Assembly (NCBI RefSeq): GCF_900100375.1 | Contig: NZ_FNEZ01000001.1 | Location: forward strand, 984,394 to 1,048,393 | DNA length: 64,000 nucleotides | Reading direction: 5' to 3' | Origin: Flavobacterium noncentrifugens | Lineage (GTDB): Bacteria; Bacteroidota; Bacteroidia; Flavobacteriales; Flavobacteriaceae | Shown: positions 7,595 to 15,669 of the stretch, piece after piece | How positions within the stretch are numbered: position 1 is the stretch's first letter | Layout: each line of letters opens with the position of its first letter | Made by a program: the position numbers and the translations under genes | The notes under the pieces: model-generated | What the model saw: the letters and a program-made list of their open reading frames with translations, nothing else | Databases searched by the model: none | Told to the model about the DNA's origin: nothing

Positions 7595-7668
7595 CTCCCT
7601 CTCTTGGGCTCGAACCAAGGACCCTCTGATTAACAGTCAGATGCTCTAACCAACTGAGCTAAGAAGGA
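7595..7668 (-). tRNA. tRNA-Asn (anticodon GTT)
   Basis: The minus strand folds as a complete cloverleaf: acceptor TCCTTCT/AGAGGGA (one G-T pair), D stem GCTC/GAGC, anticodon stem TCTGA/TCAGA with loop CTGTTAA (anticodon GTT), five-base variable region and T stem CTTGG/CCAAG with TTCGAGC loop. The discriminator base is G and CCA is not encoded. Seventy-four bases. It decodes AAC/AAT. It sits at the edge of the accessory region next to an integrase, so its 3' end is the probable attB. Confidence 0.95.
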
Positions 7669-7751
7669 AGGTGTGTTACCTTTTAAAGCGGTGCAAATAT
7701 AGGGCGTTTTTTGTTTTTTGCAAATAAAAAACGAATTTTTTTTAATTTTTT

Positions 7752-9098
7752 TTACTTCCCAACAACTGCTTTGTAGATGTCATTTCCGTTTGCAAACAAC
7801 AGCAATGCGATAAGCAATACAAAACCAACCATTTGCGCATGCTCCATGAACTTGTCGCTCGGTTTTTTGCCGCTTACGATTTCATATAATAAAAACATCA
7901 CATGGCCGCCATCAAGCGCAGGAATCGGCAATAAGTTCATCACGCCAAGCATGATCGATAACAAAGCAGTAATGCTCCAGAACACTTCCCAACTCCAGGT
8001 TTTCGGAAAAATATCGAAGATCGCCTTAAATCCACCCACGCCTTTATAGGCACCGGTTTTCGGATTAAAGATTGCTTTGAGCTGTTTTCCGTATCCTGAA
8101 ATTTGATTTATTCCGCGGTCGATTCCAATCGGAAACGATTCAAAAAAACCATATTGCTCACGGCTGAATTTATAATAACCCATTTTTTCCAGGTTTTCTT
8201 CTTTCAATGCGCCCAAAGCCACGCCAAGCTTGCCTTTTTCACTAATCTTTAAAGTGACCGGCGTTTGTTTCTCATCCCTCAAAACAGTCGCAGAAACAGT
8301 CTTATTTTTATTCGCGTCCAGATAAGCCATTACTTCATCCAGGTATTTCATCTGCTTGCCGTCAAGGCTCGTTACGATGTCTTTCGGAAGCAATACTGTT
8401 TTATTTGCTGAACTATCGGAAACAGAACCCACAACAAATGGTGTTCTCAGCATCAGCAACGATTTTTTATCCGATTTCATGAAATTGTCAATGAAATTCA
8501 CCGGAAGTTTGATGTCCTGGTTTTGTCCGTTCCGATTTACCGTAACCGTATGCCCCATTAAGATTTTCTCATTGATCGACGGTTCAAAACGCTCGATCTT
8601 GTCGCCGTCAACCGCTACAATTTTATCTCCGGTAAGGATTCCGGCTTTTTCAACAGTTGGATTTGCAACCCAAACGCCGTCTTTCAATTCGCTGTTTTTA
8701 ATGTAAAAATCGCCGTAAGCATAAGTCATTCCAATGTAAATGATAAATGCCAGGATGAAATTCACAGTCACGCCGCCAAGCATAATAATCAAGCGCTGCC
8801 ATGCCGGTTTCGATCGGAATTCCCAAGGCTGCGGAGGCAGGGCCATTTGCTCCTTGTCCATGCTTTCGTCTATCATGCCTGAGATTTTGACGTATCCGCC
8901 TAAAGGCAACCATCCGATTCCGTATTCGGTTTCGCCGATTTTCTTTTTCAGCAATGAATATTTGACATCAAAGAAAAGGTAAAATTTTTCAACACGCGTT
9001 TTAAACAATTTTGCCGGGATGAAATGCCCGAGTTCGTGAAGTATGATCAGTAATGATAAGCTCAGCAAAAACTGAGAAAGCTTGATAGCTATTTCCAT
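7752..9098 (-). CDS. rseP: Site-2 protease RseP (M50)
   Basis: A 448-residue inner-membrane zinc protease that cleaves transmembrane substrates such as anti-sigma factors. HELGH at residues 21-25 lies in the first membrane helix and NLLPIPALDGGH near 388-399 gives the third ligand (Asp396) in a late helix. PDZ-like segments lie between, around 130-200 and 210-295 (GILTGDKIVAVDGD). The length matches RseP. It stands alone, divergent from the OYE-family reductase gene, and no Dxr gene is adjacent here. Confidence 0.93.
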   Translation of the reverse strand: MEIAIKLSQFLLSLSLLIILHELGHFIPAKLFKTRVEKFYLFFDVKYSLLKKKIGETEYGIGWLPLGGYVKISGMIDESMDKEQMALPPQPWEFRSKPAWQRLIIMLGGVTVNFILAFIIYIGMTYAYGDFYIKNSELKDGVWVANPTVEKAGILTGDKIVAVDGDKIERFEPSINEKILMGHTVTVNRNGQNQDIKLPVNFIDNFMKSDKKSLLMLRTPFVVGSVSDSSANKTVLLPKDIVTSLDGKQMKYLDEVMAYLDANKNKTVSATVLRDEKQTPVTLKISEKGKLGVALGALKEENLEKMGYYKFSREQYGFFESFPIGIDRGINQISGYGKQLKAIFNPKTGAYKGVGGFKAIFDIFPKTWSWEVFWSITALLSIMLGVMNLLPIPALDGGHVMFLLYEIVSGKKPSDKFMEHAQMVGFVLLIALLLFANGNDIYKAVVGK

Positions 9099-9295
9099 TT
9101 TTTAGTTTTAAAATCGATAATGCCGACAAAAATAGTGTTTTAACTTCACTTATCGATAATCTGCAAATTTTTCAACATTTAAATGTTTGTTAATAATTCC
9201 CGCCGCGTTTCGGGATTCATTTTTTGACGAGTAAATTTACGGATAGAAGCCATTTTTCAATTCTTCGGCTTCCGATAACCGATAAAATAAAGCAC

Positions 9296-10378
9296 ATGCC
9301 TTCACCATTATTCGCCCCGATTTCCATCAAAAACCTCACATTTAAAAACCGGATTGTCATTTCGCCCATGTGCCAATATTCTGCCGAAGACGGTTTTGCC
9401 AACAACTGGCATCTTGTTCATCTCGGAAGCCGGGCGATTGGCGGAGCTGCAGCCATCATTCAGAAAGCGACATCCGTATCGCCCGAAGCGCGCATTTCCC
9501 CCGAAGACCTCGGAATCTGGAAAGATGCCCACATTGAAAAACTCTCCCAAATCACCCAATTCATCAAATCCCAAAATGCCATTTCCGGAATCCAGCTCGC
9601 GCACGCCGGACGAAAAGCCAGCGTCACATCACCATGGAAAGGCAACCAGAAATTAACTTCTGAAACCGGCGGCTGGGAAACATTCGCACCAAGCGCCATC
9701 GGATACCACGACAACGAAGCGACGACCTCACTCAATTATGCCGGAATTACAAAAGTCATTTCCGATTTTAAAGCAGCTGCCAAACGCGCCGTTTTAGCCG
9801 GCTATGAAATCCTCGAATTGCACGCTGCACACGGTTATTTATTGCACCAATTCCTGTCGCCTTTATCAAACCAACGCACTGACGAATATGGTGGAAGTTT
9901 CGAAAACCGCATCCGTTTGACACTCGAAATCCTCGAAGCAGTACAATCGGAATGGCCTTCAGATTTGCCTATTTCCGTGCGGATCTCCGCAACCGATTGG
10001 GCCGAAGGCGGTTGGAATATTGAAGAATCGGTACAGCTTTCCAAAATTTTAAAAGAAAAAGGCGTCGATATTATTGATGTGTCGTCAGGCGGATTGGTTT
10101 CATACCAGCAAATCCCAACCGCACCGAATTACCAGGTTTCGTTTGCCGAACGCATCAAAGCAGAAACCGGAATCATTACCGGCGCAGTCGGCTTAATCAC
10201 CGAATCCCATCAGGCGGAAGCCATCATCACACAACAACAAGCCGATCTCATATTTTTCGCCCGGGAATCTTTACGTGATCCAAACCTCGCACTCACATTC
10301 GCCCATGAGCTAAACGCTGAAATTCCCTGGCCAAACCAATACGAACGCGCAAAACCACACGACCATGCAAAAAATTAA
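9296..10378 (+). CDS. Old-yellow-enzyme-family NADPH:flavin oxidoreductase (YqjM-like)
   Basis: I place the start at 9296 (MPSPLFAPISIKNL), which matches the family N-terminus; an in-frame start 72 bases earlier adds residues not expected in the family. The 360-residue protein is an FMN-dependent ene-reductase of the thermophilic-like/YqjM class. The class signature is present: Cys26 and Tyr28 (SPMCQYS), the substrate-binding pair H176/H179 (ELHAAHGYLLHQFLSP) and NQRTDEYGGS. It should reduce activated C=C bonds with NADPH in the cytoplasm. It heads a six-gene same-strand run and overlaps the next gene by 14 bases. Confidence 0.9.
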   Translation: MPSPLFAPISIKNLTFKNRIVISPMCQYSAEDGFANNWHLVHLGSRAIGGAAAIIQKATSVSPEARISPEDLGIWKDAHIEKLSQITQFIKSQNAISGIQLAHAGRKASVTSPWKGNQKLTSETGGWETFAPSAIGYHDNEATTSLNYAGITKVISDFKAAAKRAVLAGYEILELHAAHGYLLHQFLSPLSNQRTDEYGGSFENRIRLTLEILEAVQSEWPSDLPISVRISATDWAEGGWNIEESVQLSKILKEKGVDIIDVSSGGLVSYQQIPTAPNYQVSFAERIKAETGIITGAVGLITESHQAEAIITQQQADLIFFARESLRDPNLALTFAHELNAEIPWPNQYERAKPHDHAKN

Positions 10379-11411
10379 AACCGCTTTACTGGCTTACGGC
10401 ATGTCGGGCAAAGTGTTCCACGCGCCATTTCTTGAACTGCATCCGGGTTTCGAACTGACGGGCGCCTGGGAACGCAGCAAAAAGTTAATTCAGGAAGATT
10501 TTCCGCTGGTCAAAAGTTATGCGTCGATTGAAGAATTGCTCAAAGATGAGGTCGATCTGGTCATCGTAAATACGCCGGTCGGGACACATTTCGAATATGC
10601 GAAACAGGTTTTACTGGCCGGTAAACACGCACTCGTCGAAAAAGCATTCACGACAACCGTCGAAGAAGCTGAAGAATTAAAGGAAATCGCCGACGAAAAA
10701 GGATTGAAACTCACCGTTTTTCAAAACCGCCGCTGGGATAGTGATTTCAAAACCGTCGCAGCTATTTTCGACAAGGATATTCTGGGCGAAATCGTCGAAG
10801 CGGAAATTCATTTTGACCGGTACAATCCGAATTTGAGTCCGAAACCACACAAAGAAACCGCCAATGACGGCGCCGGTGTTTTAAAAGACCTCGGCCCGCA
10901 CATCATCGATCAGGCATTGGTTTTATTCGGATTTCCGGATGCGCTTTTCGCGGATGTCAGAAAAACGCGTGAAAATTCTGTCGTCGATGACTGGTTCGAC
11001 ATTTTATTGTATTATCCCAATACGCGCGTTCGGCTTAAAGCCGGATTTTTCGTCCGTGAACCGTTGCCATCCTACATTTTGCATGGAAAAAAAGGCTCGT
11101 TTCTCAAAAGCCGCGGCGACATCCAGGAAGACGAACTCAAACTAGGTAAAAAACCGATGGTGACCGATTGGGGAAAAGAACCCGAATACAAATCGGGCGT
11201 GTTGCATACCGATATCGAAGGTTCGGAAGTGCGCGAAAACATCCCGACCATTCCCGGAAATTACTACGGATTCTTCGATGCTTTGTACCATTCGATCAGA
11301 AAAAACCAACCAGAACCGGTAACTTCACAGGACGGCATCAACGTCATGAAAATCATTGAAGCCGCAATTCAAAGCCATTCCCAACAAAAAATTATTTCAT
11401 TTCAAAATTAA
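10365..11411 (+). CDS. Gfo/Idh/MocA-family oxidoreductase
   Basis: A 348-residue NAD(P)-dependent dehydrogenase. The Rossmann fold is at the start (LLAYGMSGKVFHAPFL), followed by VDLVIVNTPVGTHFEYA and the EKAFTTT motif corresponding to the family EKP. The C-terminal substrate domain holds GGAGVLKDLGPHIIDQAL-like sequence (GAGVLKDLGPHIID), the usual D-x3-H catalytic pair. It resembles the YdgJ/YvaA-type scyllo-inositol or sugar dehydrogenases. The real substrate is unknown. It overlaps the preceding gene by 14 bases and is followed after 6 bases by an aldo/keto reductase, so they are one operon. Confidence 0.88.
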   Translation: MQKIKTALLAYGMSGKVFHAPFLELHPGFELTGAWERSKKLIQEDFPLVKSYASIEELLKDEVDLVIVNTPVGTHFEYAKQVLLAGKHALVEKAFTTTVEEAEELKEIADEKGLKLTVFQNRRWDSDFKTVAAIFDKDILGEIVEAEIHFDRYNPNLSPKPHKETANDGAGVLKDLGPHIIDQALVLFGFPDALFADVRKTRENSVVDDWFDILLYYPNTRVRLKAGFFVREPLPSYILHGKKGSFLKSRGDIQEDELKLGKKPMVTDWGKEPEYKSGVLHTDIEGSEVRENIPTIPGNYYGFFDALYHSIRKNQPEPVTSQDGINVMKIIEAAIQSHSQQKIISFQN

Positions 11412-11417
11412 TTTATC

Positions 11418-12368
11418 ATGGAAAAAGTACAACTAGGTCAAACCGATTTACAGATATATCCGGTCGCTTTTGGCGGAAATGTTTTTGGCTGGACGCTTGA
11501 CGAGAAACAATCGTTCGAAATCTTAAACGGATTTACCGGGGCCGGATTCAATTTTATCGACACCGCCGATGTGTATTCGCGCTGGAAGCCCGGAAACTCT
11601 GGCGGAGAATCGGAAACCATCATCGGAAAATGGATGAAAGAAAAGAAAAACCGCCAGGAAATTATTCTAACAACGAAAGTGGGAAGCGACATGGGCGACG
11701 GCAAAAAAGGCCTCAAAAAACAATATATTTTAAAAGCAGTCGAAGATTCTTTAAAGCGACTGCAAACCGATTATCTCGATTTATACCAGACGCATTTTGA
11801 CGATGAAGGAACGCAGGTGCAGGAAACGCTCGAGGCGTATGACCAGCTCGTGAAGGACGGAAAAATACGCTGGATCGGAACGTCGAACATGTCGCCGGAA
11901 CGCATCAGGGAATCATTGGAAACCAGCGAAAAACAAAACCTTCCTGCTTACAAAACACTTCAGCCGCATTACAATTTGTACTTCCGTGAAAATTATGAAA
12001 CCAACTTAGAGCCGCTCGTAAAAGAATTCGGGCTTGGCGTGTTTACGTATTATTCGCTTGAAAGCGGATTTTTAACCGGGAAATACAGAAGCAAAGAAGA
12101 CCTCGATAAAAGTCCGAGAGGCGGCGGAATGGAGAAATATTTCAACGACCGCGGCATGAAAATCCTCGCGGCTTTGGATAAAATTTCGAAAGAGTACAAT
12201 GCCACTCCGGCAGCAGTTTCATTGGCGTGGCTGATCCAGCATGCGACAGTTACCGCACCAATTGTAAGCGCCACCAGCTTAAAGCAACTCGACAGCATCA
12301 TCCAGGCACCGGAATTGAAACTCGACAGCAATGCGATTGAATTCCTGAATGCAGAAAGCGCCTGGTAA
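11418..12368 (+). CDS. Aldo/keto reductase
   Basis: A 316-residue TIM-barrel NADPH reductase. The catalytic tetrad is visible: D48 and Y53 (FIDTADVYS), K87 (TTKVGS) and H126 (YQTHFDD). The pattern KKQYILKAVEDSLKRLQTDYLDLYQTH is that of the YajO/GSP69-type subfamily, acting on aldehydes or ketones in the cytoplasm. It follows the Gfo/Idh/MocA gene by 6 bases and precedes the D-2-hydroxyacid dehydrogenase by 21. Confidence 0.92.
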   Translation: MEKVQLGQTDLQIYPVAFGGNVFGWTLDEKQSFEILNGFTGAGFNFIDTADVYSRWKPGNSGGESETIIGKWMKEKKNRQEIILTTKVGSDMGDGKKGLKKQYILKAVEDSLKRLQTDYLDLYQTHFDDEGTQVQETLEAYDQLVKDGKIRWIGTSNMSPERIRESLETSEKQNLPAYKTLQPHYNLYFRENYETNLEPLVKEFGLGVFTYYSLESGFLTGKYRSKEDLDKSPRGGGMEKYFNDRGMKILAALDKISKEYNATPAAVSLAWLIQHATVTAPIVSATSLKQLDSIIQAPELKLDSNAIEFLNAESAW

Positions 12369-12389
12369 TTCATCAATAAAACAATAAAA

Positions 12390-13367
12390 ATGAAAGTATT
12401 CATCACCAGAATTATTCCCGAAGCCGGACTGCAACTGCTCAAAAATGCCGGAATTGAAATTACCCAATGGGAAGAAAAACGCGAATTGACCGATCAGGAA
12501 CTTATCGATCACTGCAAAAATGCCGATGCGCTTTTAACTGCTGGTCGTTCCAAAATTGATGGCAATTTCCTCAAAGCCTGCAGCCATTTAAAAGTCATTT
12601 CACTATTTGCAACAGGTTTTGACAACGTCGATATTGCTGAGGCTAACGCCCAGAAAATTCCAATTGGGCATACGCCTGATGTGCTGAGTAAAGCCACTGC
12701 CGACATTGCTTTTTTGCTGATGCAGAATGTGGCGCGAAAAGCATTTTTCCACCACAAGCGCATCGAAAAAGGCAACTGGAATTTCTTTGAACCAACAGCA
12801 AATCTCGGAATCGATTTACAAGGCAAAACACTCGGGGTTTTAGGTCTCGGAAAGATCGGTTTTGAAATGGCCAAATCGAGCAAAGGTGCTTTCGAAATGA
12901 ACATTATTTACCACAATCGCAGCACCAATGAAGAAGCCGAAACAAAGCTTAACGCCAGAAAAGTTTCGTTTGAAGAATTGCTTGAAAAAAGCGACGTGAT
13001 TTCTGTCCATGCCAATTTAACCGATGAAACCAAAGGCATTTTCAATGAAGAAACGTTCGCAAAAATGAAACGGAAGGCGATTTTCGTCAATACGGCCCGC
13101 GGTCCGATCCACGACGAAAAAGATTTGCTGGAAGCGTTGCAGAATGAAGTCATTTGGGGCGCAGGGCTTGATGTTACAAATCCAGAACCAATGGATCCGA
13201 ACAATATTTTGCTGCACATGCCAAACGTTGCTGTGTTGCCGCACATTGGTTCATCGACTGAGAGTACACGAAATGATATGGCGGTGCTTGCTGCACAAAA
13301 TGTGATTGCAGGTTTAAAGGGTGAAAAATTACCGAAAGTCGTGAATCCTGAAGTTTATCAAAATTAG
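12390..13367 (+). CDS. D-2-hydroxyacid dehydrogenase (glyoxylate/hydroxypyruvate reductase-like)
   Basis: A 325-residue NAD(P)H-dependent dehydrogenase that interconverts 2-keto acids and D-2-hydroxy acids. The dinucleotide motif GLGKIG is at 152-157; the catalytic triad is R237 (NTARGPI), E266 (NPEPMD) and H285 (LPHIGSST). The overall pattern is closest to GRHPR/GyaR-type enzymes, so glyoxylate or hydroxypyruvate are likely substrates. It belongs to the same-strand run of redox enzymes from 9296 and differs clearly from the SerA-like paralogue at 24.5 kb. Confidence 0.9.
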   Translation: MKVFITRIIPEAGLQLLKNAGIEITQWEEKRELTDQELIDHCKNADALLTAGRSKIDGNFLKACSHLKVISLFATGFDNVDIAEANAQKIPIGHTPDVLSKATADIAFLLMQNVARKAFFHHKRIEKGNWNFFEPTANLGIDLQGKTLGVLGLGKIGFEMAKSSKGAFEMNIIYHNRSTNEEAETKLNARKVSFEELLEKSDVISVHANLTDETKGIFNEETFAKMKRKAIFVNTARGPIHDEKDLLEALQNEVIWGAGLDVTNPEPMDPNNILLHMPNVAVLPHIGSSTESTRNDMAVLAAQNVIAGLKGEKLPKVVNPEVYQN

Positions 13368-13404
13368 ATTATTTTTCGATGTCTTCGGACACAAATGCAA
13401 CGCT

Positions 13405-14400
13405 ATGAAAAAACACATGACGCTTTTATTGATCGGGATTTATGCTTCGGGTTTTGCCCAACAGCCCAAGCTCGAAGTAACCGGAATCCGGATGGAAAAT
13501 GTCAAATACCCATTTCCAGTAAAGGAAATCAATCTGAAAATTCAAGGGCAGGATTTGAAAATGGCATATATGGATTTGCAGCCGCAACAGCCAAACGGAA
13601 AAAACATCCTGCTTTTGCACGGCAAGAATTTCTCGGCGATGTATTGGGAGCAAACGGCGAATGATCTGGCGAAAGCCGGTTACCGCGTCGTTATGCCCGA
13701 CCAGATCGGTTTCGGAAAATCGTCAAAACCCGGAAATATCCAATACACTTTTCAATTATTGGCACAAAATACCAAAGCCATTTTAGACGAACTGAAGATT
13801 ACAAAAACCAATGTTCTGGGACATTCCATGGGCGGAATGCTTGCGACAAGATTCACATTGATGTATCCAGAAACCGTTGAAAAATTAATCCTCGAAAACC
13901 CGATAGGGCTTGAAGACTGGAAAACCGTTGTGCCATATCAATCGGTGGATGATTGGTACAAAACTGAACTCGCACAGGATTATGACAAGATGAAAGCCTA
14001 TCAGCTGCAGTTTTATTACGGAGGCCAATGGAAGCCCGAATACGACAAATGGATCGCGGCTCCAGCCGGGCAAACACTCAATAAAGATTATCCGATTGTT
14101 GCCAAAAGTTCGGCACTGACTTATGACATGATCTTTACGCAGCCCGTCGTTTACGAATTTGAAAACATCAAAGTGCCCACGCTTCTGATTGTCGGGCAAC
14201 GCGATAGAACGGCGCTCGGAAAAGGAAAAGCGCCAAAGGAAATCCAGGAAACATTTGGGAATTATCCGTTGCTCGGAAAAGCAACTGCAAAAAAAATTCG
14301 TAATTCTGAGCTTGTCGAACTCGATAATGTCGGACATTTGCCACATATTGAAGCGTATGACCGTTTCATTATACCGTTGCTTGCATTCTTAAATAAATAA
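13405..14400 (+). CDS. Exported alpha/beta hydrolase
   Basis: A 331-residue hydrolase with a short N-terminal signal peptide (MTLLLIGIYASGFAQ region), so it probably acts in the periplasm or outside the cell. The oxyanion-hole HG (LLHGKNFS, about 71-77), nucleophile Ser141 in GHSMGG, a candidate acid in VGQRDRTA and His in NVGHLPHIEA complete the triad. It resembles proline iminopeptidase/haloalkane-dehalogenase-like hydrolases. The substrate is unknown. It lies 37 bases after the hydroxyacid dehydrogenase and 11 before the MFS gene. Confidence 0.85.
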   Translation: MKKHMTLLLIGIYASGFAQQPKLEVTGIRMENVKYPFPVKEINLKIQGQDLKMAYMDLQPQQPNGKNILLLHGKNFSAMYWEQTANDLAKAGYRVVMPDQIGFGKSSKPGNIQYTFQLLAQNTKAILDELKITKTNVLGHSMGGMLATRFTLMYPETVEKLILENPIGLEDWKTVVPYQSVDDWYKTELAQDYDKMKAYQLQFYYGGQWKPEYDKWIAAPAGQTLNKDYPIVAKSSALTYDMIFTQPVVYEFENIKVPTLLIVGQRDRTALGKGKAPKEIQETFGNYPLLGKATAKKIRNSELVELDNVGHLPHIEAYDRFIIPLLAFLNK

Positions 14401-14411
14401 ATTTTTTTGCC

Positions 14412-15620
14412 GTGTTCGAGTTTTTCATCAACCGTTTCAAGTTCAAATCCAACGTTGGAAGCGGGTACCAAAATGCAAAATGGTCCTATTTAAAAAGGAT
14501 CCGGTTTTGCGTTTCGGTGTTTTATTTTTCGATGGGTTTGTGTTTTGCGAGTTGGGCGAGCCGGATTCCCGACATTAAAACGATGCTGCATTTGAGCGAA
14601 GGCGATCTTGGCAGTATTTTATTTGCCGTTCCGGTTGGGCAATTGATCATCATGCCGTTTTCGGGAAAACTGGTGACGCGTTATGGCAGCAAGTCGATTT
14701 TGATCTTCGGATTGGTTTTTTATGCGTTGAGCCTGGTTTCGCTCGGATTTGCAACAACGGCCTGGGAATTGTCGGCGGGATTGTTTGCATTTGGCGTTTT
14801 CGGAAACCTGTCAAACATTGCAGTGAATACGCAGGGAGTTGCAACTGAATCGCTATTTAAGAAAGCAATTATGTCTTCGTTTCACGGTGTTTGGAGCATA
14901 GCAGGATTTTCTGGCGCGATCATCGGATTGGGCATGCTGGCGCTAAAACTATCGCCGCTGCATCATTTTTTGATTGTTGCAGTTGTTGTAATGATTGCCA
15001 TATTATTGGCGAATAAACATCTGATCACAGCCAAGGAAAAAATCCGTTCAGAAAAACAAAAATTCTTCTCCAAACCTGATCCTGCGCTCCTTTGGCTTGG
15101 TGTTATCGGATTTTGCTGCATGGCGAATGAAGGCGTGATGTTTGACTGGAGCGGCGTGTATTTTAAAGAAATCATCAAAGTGCCCGGTGCGCTGGTCATC
15201 GTTGGCTATACTTCATTTATGATCATGATGGCTTTGGGAAGGTTCCTGGCCGATTTTTTAATCCACAAATATGGACGCAAACGAATCCTTCAGTTAAGCG
15301 GCATCCTCATGTCGACCGGACTTTTCATCTCTGTGATTTTTCCATACTTCATTCCGGCAACGATCGCTTTTATGATGGTGGGATTGGGCGTGGCTTCGGT
15401 CGTGCCAACGGTTTACAGCGTTGCCGGAAAAAACCCTAATGTTCCCGCCGGAGAAGCATTAACGATCGTTTCGAGTGTCAGTTTCCTTGGGTTTTTAATG
15501 GGGCCGCCGGTCATTGGTTACATTGCTGAAATGACAAGTTTGCGCGTGTCTTTTGCAGTTATCGGAATCTTCGGATACCTTGTTGCGCTAATGGTTTCAC
15601 GGATCAAAGCCATCGAATAA
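14412..15620 (+). CDS. MFS transporter (YbjJ-like)
   Basis: A roughly 400-residue major-facilitator protein with about twelve membrane helices. Family marks are WASRIPDIKTMLHLSEGDLGSILFAVPVGQL near the start and GKLVTRYGSKS in the loop between helices 2 and 3, as in the YbjJ group of uncharacterised exporters or sugar transporters. The start is taken as GTG at 14412; no better in-frame ATG exists before the first helix. It closes the six-gene run and is followed by a bidirectional terminator at 15621-15652. Confidence 0.85.
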   Translation: MFEFFINRFKFKSNVGSGYQNAKWSYLKRIRFCVSVFYFSMGLCFASWASRIPDIKTMLHLSEGDLGSILFAVPVGQLIIMPFSGKLVTRYGSKSILIFGLVFYALSLVSLGFATTAWELSAGLFAFGVFGNLSNIAVNTQGVATESLFKKAIMSSFHGVWSIAGFSGAIIGLGMLALKLSPLHHFLIVAVVVMIAILLANKHLITAKEKIRSEKQKFFSKPDPALLWLGVIGFCCMANEGVMFDWSGVYFKEIIKVPGALVIVGYTSFMIMMALGRFLADFLIHKYGRKRILQLSGILMSTGLFISVIFPYFIPATIAFMMVGLGVASVVPTVYSVAGKNPNVPAGEALTIVSSVSFLGFLMGPPVIGYIAEMTSLRVSFAVIGIFGYLVALMVSRIKAIE

Positions 15621-15655
15621 AAAAATCCCCAACATCGCTGCCGGGGATTTTATGT
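15621..15655. terminator. Bidirectional terminator between convergent genes
   Basis: AAATCCCC (15623-15630) pairs with GGGGATTT (15643-15650). T-rich sequence follows on both strands, serving the MFS gene on plus and the M1 aminopeptidase on minus. Confidence 0.8.
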
Positions 15656-15669
15656 CAGTTTTTTTTAAA

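Noticed and set aside
8698..8913. Second short frame inside rseP
   Set aside because: Antisense or alternate-frame shadows of a strongly conserved gene; the same applies to many frames over serS, bioA, atpD and others.
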